Positions 1 to 8,678 of a stretch of DNA of 64,000 nucleotides are shown piece after piece; the stretch's first letter is position 1, and each line of letters starts with the position of its first letter. A program made the position numbers and the translations under genes. Source of the DNA: Lachnospiraceae bacterium (GTDB lineage Bacteria; Bacillota; Clostridia; Lachnospirales; Lachnospiraceae). Location of the stretch: assembly GCA_015056795.1 (NCBI GenBank), contig SVFO01000012.1:1-64000 (forward strand), in the 5' to 3' direction. The notes beneath the pieces are model-generated. The model searched no databases, was not told where the DNA came from, and saw nothing but the letters and a program-made list of their open reading frames with translations.

Positions 1-72
1 GGTAACTTAATTTTAACCAATGGTTTGAACCATGTCTATTTGTTTAAATGAATTTGCGAAACTTATTATACC

Positions 73-285
73 TTATCCAAATTCTAAGTCTTGATCCCTG
101 CACCAGGAGACGGCGTTGTCAAGCGCCTCGCCTGCGCGGCAGGTCCACAGGATGACTTTGTTTCCCTGCCGCTTCCAGGCTTTCAGGTATTCTATGAGTG
201 GTTTGTTTGGTTCGCCCAGCTCAGGCCATTTGCTGAAACATAATGTACCGTCGAAGTCTACCGCGATGATCTGACCGTTACTCAT
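73..285 (-). pseudogene. HAD-like hydrolase N-terminal part, apparently truncated
   Basis: AVDFDGTLC motif I and KVILWTCR motif II-like; ORF stops after 70 aa, shorter than expected for the family. Confidence 0.5.
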
Positions 286-318
286 AAAAACCTCCTTACG
301 TTTCCAACTTGAATTCCG

Positions 319-531
319 TTACTGAATGCCGGGGAGGGCATCCACCTGAAACAGTTCGTCCATGCTAATGTTTAGGTATTTTGCGATCCGAAGCGCCGTT
401 TCAAGACACGGCTGCCTCTCGCCGGTTTCATACCTGCTGATGGTCTGCTTGCTGCAACCTGATCCGATCGCCAGCTCACTTTGCAAAATGTTTTTGTTGG
501 TTCTTACTTCCTTAATGTTGTTTTTTACCAT
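319..531 (-). CDS. XRE-family HTH regulator (small)
   Basis: EVRTNKNILQSELAIGSGCSKQTISRYETGERQPCLETALRIAKYLNISMDELF. Confidence 0.8.
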   Translation of the reverse strand: MVKNNIKEVRTNKNILQSELAIGSGCSKQTISRYETGERQPCLETALRIAKYLNISMDELFQVDALPGIQ

Positions 532-675
532 GGCTACACCTCCTGACCGTAAGGATTTTTTTCGTGATTCTTGGATATCTTTCTTACGCTCCCTACACTT
601 TCCATTCTAGTCAAAACCAGTCCGATTTAACGGACTTAATCAAGAGGCGGCAAAAAGCGTACGATAAATTGGGGG

Positions 676-1410
676 CTATCCGACGACGCGGCCAAATGTT
701 TTGAACGTGTCTCCATCCTTTATGCGGATGGGAGTGTACTTGGGATTTAGCGAAATCAGGCAGACGCCGCCTTCGTCTGTGCCCAGCTTTTTGCAGTAGG
801 CGCTTCCGTTAAGAAAGAAGATCCCGATTTCGCCGTTTTGGAGGGTGTCCTGCTGATGCACCCAGACGGTCTGATGGTTGATGAAACGGGGCTCCATGCT
901 GTCGCCTGAAAGCCTTACGCCAAAGTCTGCTTCCTGGGGAACTTCGTCGCCGGCTTCGTACCACTCGTAATCATCCCCGTCGATGAAGTTGCCGGTACCT
1001 GCGGACGCCATGGTCTGAAAGAGCTTGATCTTTCGCGTGGCAAACGGAATGACTTCGGCTGTTTGTTCGTCATACAGGTGCGACGCAAGCAGAAGGTCGC
1101 GGTATTCGAGCATTTTCTCCATTCCTTTATCGTTTAGACCGTGAAAGGGACTTAAGGGATTGGAACCAAAGTATGCCTTCATTACGTCAGGAATTTCAAA
1201 GATCTGACACAGCGACATAAAGGTTTCAAGCGGAGGGGTGGCCACGCCGTTCTCCCAGTTTGAAACCGAACCTTTCTGAATGATGATGCCTTTCTTGGCA
1301 AGCTCCTGGACGAGCTCAAGCTGGGAAAGACATTTTTCGTCCCTGTAAGCGGAGATCAGCATCCCGGCTTTTGTTGGTCCTTTTTTTGTTTCGGTCTGTT
1401 TTTTCTTCAT
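676..1410 (-). CDS. XRE HTH + S24 LexA/CI-like self-cleaving repressor
   Basis: HTH (SQLELVQELAKKGIIIQKGSVSNWENG), ASAGTG putative cleavage region, SGDSMEP catalytic serine region; start chosen at MKKKQTETKK. Confidence 0.85.
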   Translation of the reverse strand: MKKKQTETKKGPTKAGMLISAYRDEKCLSQLELVQELAKKGIIIQKGSVSNWENGVATPPLETFMSLCQIFEIPDVMKAYFGSNPLSPFHGLNDKGMEKMLEYRDLLLASHLYDEQTAEVIPFATRKIKLFQTMASAGTGNFIDGDDYEWYEAGDEVPQEADFGVRLSGDSMEPRFINHQTVWVHQQDTLQNGEIGIFFLNGSAYCKKLGTDEGGVCLISLNPKYTPIRIKDGDTFKTFGRVVG

Positions 1411-1458
1411 GTTGTTTTCCCTCACGTCTTTCAAACAGGTTTTGGTATGCTTTCCATG

Positions 1459-1471
1459 GATACAGAGTATC
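1459..1471. promoter_or_regulatory. Operator-like palindrome GATAC-AGA-GTATC
   Basis: Perfect 5-3-5 inverted repeat in the divergent repressor/polymerase intergenic region. Confidence 0.4.
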
Positions 1472-1534
1472 ACATGATAAAGAAAAAATCAATGGAAAAT
1501 CAAGAATATTGTACCGAGTAAACCAAAGTGACTA

Positions 1535-1564
1535 TTGCCAAACCAATTAAATTGGACTTATACT
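1535..1564 (+). promoter_or_regulatory. Putative promoter TTGCCA-N18-TATACT with palindrome CCAATT-A-AATTGG (1543-1555) in the spacer
   Basis: Sigma70-like hexamers upstream of the polymerase gene; palindrome read directly. Confidence 0.5.
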
Positions 1565-1632
1565 CAGCGTGTAAGGACGAACGAGGGAACGAAAAAACGA
1601 ATTGCCAAAAGAAGGCGGGGGGGGTGAGTTAA

Positions 1633-2877
1633 GTGCCTGGAAGAACGATACTGCATTCGGATTGTAACTCATTCTACGCTTCGGTGGAGCTGCTTCATCA
1701 TCCCGAGCTTCGCGGAAAGCCCGTTGCGGTCGGCGGTGATCCAGAGGCAAGGCACGGCATCATCCTCACCGCTTCCTACGAGGCCAAGCGAAAGGGTGTT
1801 AAGACCGGCATGGCACTGTGGCAGGCCAGACAAGCCTGCCCCGATGTCATCTTCCTGCCGCCAAGGATGGACCTGTACCTTCGTTTTTCAAGGATGGCGG
1901 GAGAGATTTATTCCGAGTACACGGACCTCGTGGAGCCGTTCGGTATTGACGAGAGCTGGCTTGACGTCACCACAAGTGCGTCCGTTAAGGGCGACGGCAT
2001 GATGATCGCGAAGGAGATCAGCGACCGGATCAAGAGGGAGCTTGGAATCACCGTGAGCATCGGAGTTTCCTTTAACAAGATTCTTGCAAAGCTCGGATCC
2101 GACTACAAAAAGCCTGACGCGATCACGGGAATGCGCGAATGGGAGTTTAAGGAAAAGGCATGGCCGCTTCCCGCGTCCGACCTTTTGTACGTCGGAAGGA
2201 GTACGACGGCAAAACTGTACAAGCTTGGAATACTGACGATCGGAGACCTGGCAAACGCGCCGGAGGATCTGCTTCGGTCCCATCTTGGCAAGATGGGAAC
2301 AATCCTTTGGACGTTTGCAAACGGCTGGGACGATTCGCCGGTGAAGGCAGAGAACGTTCACGCGCCGATCAAGTCCATCGGAAATTCCACGACGACTCCG
2401 AGGAACCTGGAAACGAACCTGGACGTAAAGATCATCCTTTACTTACTTGCGGAAAGCGTCGGAAAGAGGCTTCGGGAGAACGGGTTCCGCTGCAGGGTCG
2501 TGGAGATCAGCGTAAGGGACAATGAACTCTTTTGTTTTACGAGGCAGCACAAGATTGATCGCGCGACGAACGTGACGGGGGAGATTGCGGAAGAAGCCTA
2601 CGGGATATTTCTGGAAAGCTATGACTGGCAAAAGCCGATCAGGAGCGTGGGAGTAAGGGGAGCCGATCTCGTGAATGACAACTACTGGGAACAATTAGAC
2701 CTTTTCTCAAGCGTGGAACGCAGGGAAAAGCAGATGAAAATGGATGTGGCGATTGACGAGGTGCGGCGGCGCTTCGGGTTCTTCGCGGTGCAAAGGGGAC
2801 TGATGCACTGCGAAAAGACCTTATCAAAGCTGGACGCCTCTGGACACACGGTGCATCCCCACGGATACTTTGGATGA
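1633..2877 (+). CDS. Y-family DNA polymerase (DinB/UmuC-like)
   Basis: GRTILHSDCNSFYASVE, GIDESWLDVT, ISIGVSFNKILAKLGSDYKKPD; GTG start. Confidence 0.92.
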   Translation: MPGRTILHSDCNSFYASVELLHHPELRGKPVAVGGDPEARHGIILTASYEAKRKGVKTGMALWQARQACPDVIFLPPRMDLYLRFSRMAGEIYSEYTDLVEPFGIDESWLDVTTSASVKGDGMMIAKEISDRIKRELGITVSIGVSFNKILAKLGSDYKKPDAITGMREWEFKEKAWPLPASDLLYVGRSTTAKLYKLGILTIGDLANAPEDLLRSHLGKMGTILWTFANGWDDSPVKAENVHAPIKSIGNSTTTPRNLETNLDVKIILYLLAESVGKRLRENGFRCRVVEISVRDNELFCFTRQHKIDRATNVTGEIAEEAYGIFLESYDWQKPIRSVGVRGADLVNDNYWEQLDLFSSVERREKQMKMDVAIDEVRRRFGFFAVQRGLMHCEKTLSKLDASGHTVHPHGYFG

Positions 2878-3173
2878 TGAATGGGAGGAACGACCGAATG
2901 GAGAAGGAAAATAAGAAGAAAACAAATGATGACGTTGAAAGGGAAGGCATCTGCCTGGCTGACAGGGAGAGGCTGACGGACAAGGAACAGGTGATGCTTG
3001 AGTTCATAGCCGCGCATCTTAGGAACCATGGGTATCCGCCGACTTTCAGGGAACTGTGTGAGCTGACGGGATGCACGTCCCCGTCAACGACCTTGGCGCG
3101 GGTGAGGTCACTGGAGAGGAAGGGCTTTATTTTCAGAAAGCCCCTGTCTCCCAGGGCGATTACGCTTTTGTGA
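2874..3173 (+). CDS. LexA-type winged-helix DNA-binding domain protein without protease domain
   Basis: LTDKEQVMLEFIAAHLRNHGYPPTFRELCELTGCTSPSTTLARVRSLERKGFI; ends at 99 aa; overlaps polymerase stop. Confidence 0.7.
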   Translation: MMNGRNDRMEKENKKKTNDDVEREGICLADRERLTDKEQVMLEFIAAHLRNHGYPPTFRELCELTGCTSPSTTLARVRSLERKGFIFRKPLSPRAITLL

Positions 3174-3188
3174 GGGGAGGCGATTGGA

Positions 3189-3440
3189 ATGGACGCTGCA
3201 AAGGTTTACGTGGACGTGAAGGCCACGTTTTCGAAGGAAGGCAAGCTCACTCCTACGAGCATCGTCTGGAAGGACGGGACGGAGTATGAGATCCAGCGCG
3301 TGAAGGACGTGCGCAGGGCGGCAAGCCTTAAGGCTGGCGGCGCGGGACTTCGATATACCTGCGTGATTTCCGGCAGGGAGAGTCATTTGTATTACGAAGA
3401 CAACAACATGTGGTTCGTGGAGTGCAGGCAAAACGCCTGA
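3189..3440 (+). CDS. Hypothetical small protein
   Basis: 83 aa ORF with start close to the preceding gene; codirectional. Confidence 0.5.
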   Translation: MDAAKVYVDVKATFSKEGKLTPTSIVWKDGTEYEIQRVKDVRRAASLKAGGAGLRYTCVISGRESHLYYEDNNMWFVECRQNA

Positions 3441-3610
3441 CAAACAAAAATAGATCAGCTTAAGAAGGAGGGCTTACCGCGCGGACCTTCGGCGTTACGG
3501 AGACGGGGAAGTCTAAAAGCGCAACCTGCCGAACCTGCTTATTTTCCCGGGCAGGGGAGGATGACAAACAACTTATCAAATTTAATTATGTGATTCGAGG
3601 ATGAGGTTAA

Positions 3611-3874
3611 TTGGAAAAAGTTTTGGTTAAGGAATTGGGCGAACGAAGGGAAATTAGGAAGGAAGTTTTTGCGATATGCTGTCCGTTTTGTGGCAAGTAT
3701 CATTACAAGATGTTGGACGGACACGGAATGTTTACCTGCGATAAATGCAAAAGGAACGTGGAGTTCATCGTCAAGGACGAGAGGGTGACGATGTTTGCGG
3801 CAAGGAATTTGGATGCCGCGGACGGAAAGGCCGCCAGGAACCGATCCCTGGGATGTTATGCTAGCTGTCTGTGA
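3611..3874 (+). CDS. Small zinc-ribbon protein
   Basis: CPFCGKYHYKMLDGHGMFTCDKCKRN CxxC-CxxC; TTG start. Confidence 0.5.
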   Translation: MEKVLVKELGERREIRKEVFAICCPFCGKYHYKMLDGHGMFTCDKCKRNVEFIVKDERVTMFAARNLDAADGKAARNRSLGCYASCL

Positions 3875-4044
3875 CGCGCCGGCACCTAAAGAAAAAATGA
3901 AAAACTGAATAAGGTGAGGCTGACGGACAAGCAGGCGAATCTGGCGGAAGCCCGCGCGCAAGGCGCGGAAACCGAGGACCACCAAGGCCGCCCCGCAGCC
4001 AAGAGTTCGTAAATGAACTGAGAACGTTAATGGGCGTTGGGAGT

Positions 4045-4120
4045 CTGCGAAACGGGAATTGACCTATTGCTGCGACGAGTGAATTCGTCGGCCTTTAGGT
4101 CTGCGTTTCGCAGGCTTTTT
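4045..4120 (+). terminator. Complex nested stem structure ending in poly-T (terminator or attenuator)
   Basis: CTGCGAAAC(4045-4053)/GTTTCGCAG(4105-4113), GACCTA(4061-4066)/TAGGTC(4096-4101), CGACGA(4073-4078)/TCGTCG(4085-4090), then GCTTTTTT. Confidence 0.55.
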
Positions 4121-4162
4121 TGTTTCGCCGGTTCCCGTTTCGGAGACCGGAAAGGATGGAAA

Positions 4163-4495
4163 ATGAACGGAACAAAAGTTGAGACCATGGGGATGAGGAT
4201 TAAAAAAAGAAGGGCCGTGCTTGGCATGACGCAGGAGGACCTGGCTGAAGCCATGTGCCTTCCCAAAACGACCATTTCCACTTACGAAAACGACAGGGTG
4301 GACGTAAGGGGAAGCGTCATCTCGGAATTGTCCGAGTGCCTAAGGACGACGCCAAATTACCTGCTGATGGGGTGGTCGGGAAACGCGGAAAAGACCGATC
4401 CCTACCTGGAAGAGATGTCAAACATGCTAGGCATGATATCGGATCCAAAGGTGAGGGAAGTGCTTGCAATCCAGGTATGCGCACTGGTCGGATAG
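4163..4495 (+). CDS. XRE-family HTH regulator
   Basis: MRIKKRRAVLGMTQEDLAEAMCLPKTTISTYENDR; SD AAAGGATGGA upstream. Confidence 0.85.
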   Translation: MNGTKVETMGMRIKKRRAVLGMTQEDLAEAMCLPKTTISTYENDRVDVRGSVISELSECLRTTPNYLLMGWSGNAEKTDPYLEEMSNMLGMISDPKVREVLAIQVCALVG

Positions 4496-4496
4496 G

Positions 4497-4521
4497 TACG
4501 AGGGTTTCGTACTTTGTACGA
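4497..4521. promoter_or_regulatory. Triple alternating half-site GTACGA/TCGTAC/GTACGA (operator-like)
   Basis: GTACGA 4497-4502, TCGTAC 4507-4512, GTACGA 4516-4521. Confidence 0.4.
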
Positions 4522-4608
4522 GCTTTGGATATCGTAAGGTGATTCAAAATCATTTATAGTTAGTTTGTAAAGGACGGGACAAGACGAAATCACAAGGAGA
4601 GATGAAAG

Positions 4609-5202
4609 GTGAGAGAGGCAGCAAGAAGCATAGACGAATACGAGAGCAGCAATTCAATGCGCAGGTTTAACTTTCTTTTTGATAACTACGCTGTCATGGA
4701 GCCGCTGATCAGTGAATACAGGGAAAGGCTGATTGACGAGGTCATGGAGCAGAAGACCAGTAATCGTAAGGATGAGGATGAGGGGCTTGGCGTGAGGATA
4801 CAGGTCGCCTTTGTCAGAAACAATGATCCAACCGCGACGGACGCCATGAGCAGGATGGCGGTCGGCAAGGCAATCGACAGGGGATTCCTTGATGAGGACT
4901 TTTTTGAGGGAACGGACGAAAGGGACGAGCTGATACGCAAGGTAACCTGCTATCACATGGTCAGCGCCGGATACGAAAGGTTTGGCAAGACGCTTAAGAC
5001 GATGCGGGAAAACGAACAGAGGATTTTGCTTCCGTACATGATGAAACGCAAAACGATCACGGAACTGTCTGACGAGCTCGGCATTTCTTATGACGGGATC
5101 GCAAAGAAACTGTTGCGAATGAAAAGGAAAATGATGGTTAAGGTGGAGCCTGAGCGCCCGCTGACGGAAAGGAGCAACGATGAGGGAAACAAAAAGGGTT
5201 AA
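4609..5202 (+). CDS. Sigma-factor-like / phage ArpU-like transcription regulator
   Basis: C-terminal region-4-like HTH (MMKRKTITELSDELGISYDGIAKKLLRMKRKMM); GTG start. Confidence 0.5.
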   Translation: MREAARSIDEYESSNSMRRFNFLFDNYAVMEPLISEYRERLIDEVMEQKTSNRKDEDEGLGVRIQVAFVRNNDPTATDAMSRMAVGKAIDRGFLDEDFFEGTDERDELIRKVTCYHMVSAGYERFGKTLKTMRENEQRILLPYMMKRKTITELSDELGISYDGIAKKLLRMKRKMMVKVEPERPLTERSNDEGNKKG

Positions 5203-5383
5203 GGAAATTGCCGCGGAGGGAAGGCTCGCGGTGGACACGAAGGAATTGCAGGGAATGCTTGGATGCGGAAGGGCAACGGCCTGTGAGATCGGATTGCAGG
5301 CAGGCGCAAGGATGCAGCTGGGGAAAAGGGTTCTTTGGAATGTGGAAAAGGTCAGGGCATACCTGAACCGCATCGCCAAATGA
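5180..5383 (+). CDS. Excisionase-like / DNA-binding helper of integrase
   Basis: 67 aa HTH-like (VDTKELQGMLGCGRATACEIGLQAGARMQLGKRVLWNVEKVRAYL) directly upstream of integrase. Confidence 0.65.
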   Translation: MRETKRVKEIAAEGRLAVDTKELQGMLGCGRATACEIGLQAGARMQLGKRVLWNVEKVRAYLNRIAK

Positions 5384-5425
5384 AGCGTTTGCGGCAGGAG
5401 AGATTAACGGGAAAGGAAGGAGAAC

Positions 5426-6550
5426 ATGGGAAAAAGGGGAAAGCGTACGGACGGCCTGATGCAGAAGAAATTCCGTGTTGATGGAAAGCAGTATTTTGTA
5501 TATGGGCACAACGAAAGGGAACTGTTTGAGAAGGAGAAGGAAAAGCGCGAGGAAATTGAAAGTGGGTTCCAAAGGCGAAGGGAGCCGACGGTGGAGGAGT
5601 ATTACGAGCGCTGGCAGGAGGCCAGGCGGGGATCGGTTAAGGAATGCACCATGCGTGGCCAGAAAAAGATATTTAACGCGGTTAAGGCGATTTACGTGCC
5701 TTCCGCCAACCGCACGTTTGGCGAGCTAAAGCTTACCGAAGTCAACATTGACGACCTGCGTTACGTTCAGGGCCAGCTTGCAAAGGATCGTTACACGCGA
5801 ACGGTGAATGACTACATGGCACACTTAAACCACTGTTTCTGTGACGCAATGAAGGAGCGTATGATTTCCTACAATCCGTTTTGCCTGTTAAGGAACTTAA
5901 AGCGCACGGAAGAGGAAGCGAGGGACACGATTCACAGGGCGCTGACCAAGGAAGAGCAGAATGCGTTTTTTGGCTGCGAGAAGTGCAAGAAGAATTATTA
6001 TTACAACGTTTTTCGCTTTGCAATCTGCACGGGAATGCGAACCGGGGAAATCGGGGCGCTCAGGTGCAGCGATGTTCGCGACGGACTGATCCACGTGGAA
6101 AGAACCGTAACGAGAACGGAGACTGGTTCATACGCAATCGGAAGCAGCGCAAAGACCGCGGCGGGCCGCAGGATGATACCTGAAAACAAGCTGATCAGGG
6201 AAATTTTGGAAGATCAAATGAAGATCAACGAAGTGCTGGACGGCGGTGAGGGCGGTCCCGACGACCTGATTTTCAAGGCTCCCGAGCGGGGACTCATGAA
6301 GGCGACGCCCGTGGACAGGGAAATCAGGAAGATTTGCAAGTCCGCGGGGATTGAACCGTTTTCCATGCACGCGCTCAGGGCAACCTTTGCCACCAGGGCA
6401 ATCGAAGGCGGCATGAACCCCAAAACCCTGCAGGAGATCCTGGGCCACAGCAATTACAACATCACCATGAGTTTGTACGGGCATTGCCTGACGGATACAA
6501 AGAGGGAGGCAATGAACAACGTCGAAAGTTCGATTCACCTTTCGCTTTAA
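5426..6550 (+). CDS. Tyrosine recombinase / phage-type integrase
   Basis: ICTGMRTGEIGALRCSD (Arg I), HALRATFATRAIEGG (HxxR), GHSNYNITMSLYGH (catalytic Tyr). Confidence 0.95.
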   Translation: MGKRGKRTDGLMQKKFRVDGKQYFVYGHNERELFEKEKEKREEIESGFQRRREPTVEEYYERWQEARRGSVKECTMRGQKKIFNAVKAIYVPSANRTFGELKLTEVNIDDLRYVQGQLAKDRYTRTVNDYMAHLNHCFCDAMKERMISYNPFCLLRNLKRTEEEARDTIHRALTKEEQNAFFGCEKCKKNYYYNVFRFAICTGMRTGEIGALRCSDVRDGLIHVERTVTRTETGSYAIGSSAKTAAGRRMIPENKLIREILEDQMKINEVLDGGEGGPDDLIFKAPERGLMKATPVDREIRKICKSAGIEPFSMHALRATFATRAIEGGMNPKTLQEILGHSNYNITMSLYGHCLTDTKREAMNNVESSIHLSL

Positions 6551-6575
6551 GGAGCGAAACAAATTTGAGTTTCGG

Positions 6576-6607
6576 GGCTGGGAGGATAATCCGTTCCAGC
6601 CTTTTTT
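6576..6607 (+). terminator. Intrinsic terminator of integrase
   Basis: GGCTGG-14 nt-CCAGCC followed by TTTTTT. Confidence 0.75.
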
Positions 6608-6808
6608 CATTCCCAAGACGATTCTTCATTCGCTAGCTCAAAGGAAGGACGTGGTTCATTTTTCTCGTCTGTTTTTAAGACTGCCGTTAGCAGGGCATGG
6701 ATATCTAATTGCGGTATGATTATTATGTAAAATAAAGTGGAATGAAAGCAAATTAGATGATATAATAAAAGTAGAATTTTTTTAAATATCTAATTACGGA
6801 GAAATAAA

Positions 6809-7885
6809 ATGCTTTTAGATAAGATTTTCAAGCATAATAAAAAACCTGTGGAAATGTATTGTGGAAATATGATTGAAAAAGCTGAAAGTGTTAACGCTAA
6901 TTTAAAGGAATCGGATAATGTATTAAAGGAAGAATTTCAGATGAAATCAGAAAAATGTGGAGATTTTCTACTTTGGAATATGTCTGACTTGGAAGCGCGA
7001 GATTTGTGCAAGAATCGCATTGATGCCATGGAAAAATGGTCTAGAAGGCTGATAGATGAGAAGTTTAAGGAAACTTATGGAGACGAATACTTTGAAGCTG
7101 AAGTATTCGAGGGACAATCATTAGTAAAAGCATCAATAAAACGCCAGGTCGAGGGCAGAATGAATGATAACCCAGGTCGATTTGCAAGAAAAGTAGATGC
7201 TTTGGTGATTGAAGATTTAGAGTATTTTTTTTGCAGGGACGATTTGTACAAAGCTTTCTTCAAAGAGGTGTTTGAGCCATTCTTTTCAGGACAACAAGAA
7301 GTTAGAACGGTGTTAAAAAGAATTTCTGACATAAGGAATAAAATTGCTCACGGCAATCATTTATCTCAACATGAGTTGGAGCAGGGAGTGTGTTATCCGA
7401 ATGATTTTATAGCAGTATTCATAGGCTACTACAAAAAAATCGGTAAAGAAAAAGTTTATAATGTTCCTACATTTCTTTCCGTACGAGACTCTTGGGGACG
7501 TATTATGAATCGGGAAGATGCGAGTTATACTTGGGAAATTTCTGACCGAGTGTTTTCTAATAATTTTCTCTCTGACTTGACGCAGACGCATTTAAGGTCA
7601 GGAGATACTTATCGTATCATTTTGGAGGTTGATGCCAGTTTTCCTGAGGAATTCTATGAAATTAAATGGTGTGTCACTTATTCATTATGTGAAGTCATTG
7701 CAAAGGGAAAAGGGAATGTCATTGAATTCAAGGTAGATGACAAGTGTGTATCATATACTCCATGTATATATGCTGATTTAATTACGAAGCGTTCATGGCA
7801 TAGGTTTGCTAATATTGGTTGTGATGACCATATTGAGATTCACTTGAGTGAGGTGTTCCCACCGATAGAGGACGAATTCATCTAA
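6809..7885 (+). CDS. HEPN-motif protein, putative RNase/defence effector
   Basis: ISDIRNKIAHGNHLSQHELEQ contains R-x4-H; flanked by integrase and DarTG. Confidence 0.45.
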   Translation: MLLDKIFKHNKKPVEMYCGNMIEKAESVNANLKESDNVLKEEFQMKSEKCGDFLLWNMSDLEARDLCKNRIDAMEKWSRRLIDEKFKETYGDEYFEAEVFEGQSLVKASIKRQVEGRMNDNPGRFARKVDALVIEDLEYFFCRDDLYKAFFKEVFEPFFSGQQEVRTVLKRISDIRNKIAHGNHLSQHELEQGVCYPNDFIAVFIGYYKKIGKEKVYNVPTFLSVRDSWGRIMNREDASYTWEISDRVFSNNFLSDLTQTHLRSGDTYRIILEVDASFPEEFYEIKWCVTYSLCEVIAKGKGNVIEFKVDDKCVSYTPCIYADLITKRSWHRFANIGCDDHIEIHLSEVFPPIEDEFI

Positions 7886-7934
7886 AATATGTAGATTCTG
7901 GGGAAATTGATCATAAACATACGTTCTTTTTTGG

Positions 7935-7962
7935 TTGCTTTTTTGGTGGCATTGGGTATAAT
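7935..7962 (+). promoter_or_regulatory. Promoter TTGCTT-N16-TATAAT upstream of darT
   Basis: Hexamers and spacing read directly. Confidence 0.5.
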
Positions 7963-8050
7963 AAGAATTGTAAATAATCTGTAATAAGCGACAGACAACC
8001 TACTGCAATTGAGATATGTGATGACGGGCGCACGTGAAAGGAAAGCGATT

Positions 8051-8644
8051 ATGGGGTTGGAAAATACCAGAAATAAAAAATTGCTGTATCATCTGACGAA
8101 ACTGGACAATATGGCTTCCATAGTTCAATATGGGCTTTTGCCCAGAGCACAAGTTAGGTCAATGGGACTTGAATATCATGATGTGGCCGATTCTGGCATT
8201 ATATCAAAAAGAGAGGAATTGGGCTTGGATGGTTTTGTGCCATTTCATTTCCATCCATATACTGCTTTTGATCGCGCCGTAAAGAATAGTTATCCTGATG
8301 ATAAGTTTGTATACATAACGATAAAAAGGGATTTGGCCGCATTGGCGAATTTCAAAATATTAACCAAACATCCCCTGTCCCTTGAAGAATGCATATTGTA
8401 TGACTATAATGAAGGTTTCAATAAGATAGACTGGGACACGCTTGAAAGGGTGGGAGCGGATGATGCATACTCAAGAAACGTTAAGATGGCTGAGTGCTTA
8501 AGCGATCAAGCCATTGCACCTTCCTTGATACAGTGCGTTTACGTGTCGGATGAATGGGCCAAGGAGTACGTTGAGCAGCTTTTCTGGGATCAAGGGATTA
8601 CGGAACAACCCCCTTATGTTAGCGTCATGGAAGTCTTTTTCTAA
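8051..8644 (+). CDS. darT: DarT-like DNA ADP-ribosyltransferase toxin (DUF4433)
   Basis: LLYHLTKLDNMASIVQYGLLPR, FVPFHFHPYTAFDRAV, KMAECLSDQAI (likely catalytic Glu region); adjacent macrodomain antitoxin. Confidence 0.8.
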   Translation: MGLENTRNKKLLYHLTKLDNMASIVQYGLLPRAQVRSMGLEYHDVADSGIISKREELGLDGFVPFHFHPYTAFDRAVKNSYPDDKFVYITIKRDLAALANFKILTKHPLSLEECILYDYNEGFNKIDWDTLERVGADDAYSRNVKMAECLSDQAIAPSLIQCVYVSDEWAKEYVEQLFWDQGITEQPPYVSVMEVFF

Positions 8645-8678
8645 ATTCATTGCTCTTTCAGGGAAGGAGGTGGACGGA

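Noticed and set aside
1571-1600. Canonical LexA box in GACGAACGAGGGAACGAAAAAACGAA
   Set aside because: Contains repeated ACGAA/GAAC strings but not the inverted GAAC-N4-GTTC arrangement.
1888-2361. Antisense ORFs over the Y-family polymerase and similar long minus-strand ORFs (e.g. 12186-13190, 15267-15995, 54293-54946)
   Set aside because: Opposite to strongly supported CDSs; sequences show no recognisable domains and look like reverse-frame artefacts.
8550-8678. Track start of the DarG ORF
   Set aside because: Overlaps darT and lacks a suitable SD; GTG at 8679 with AAGGAGG fits better.
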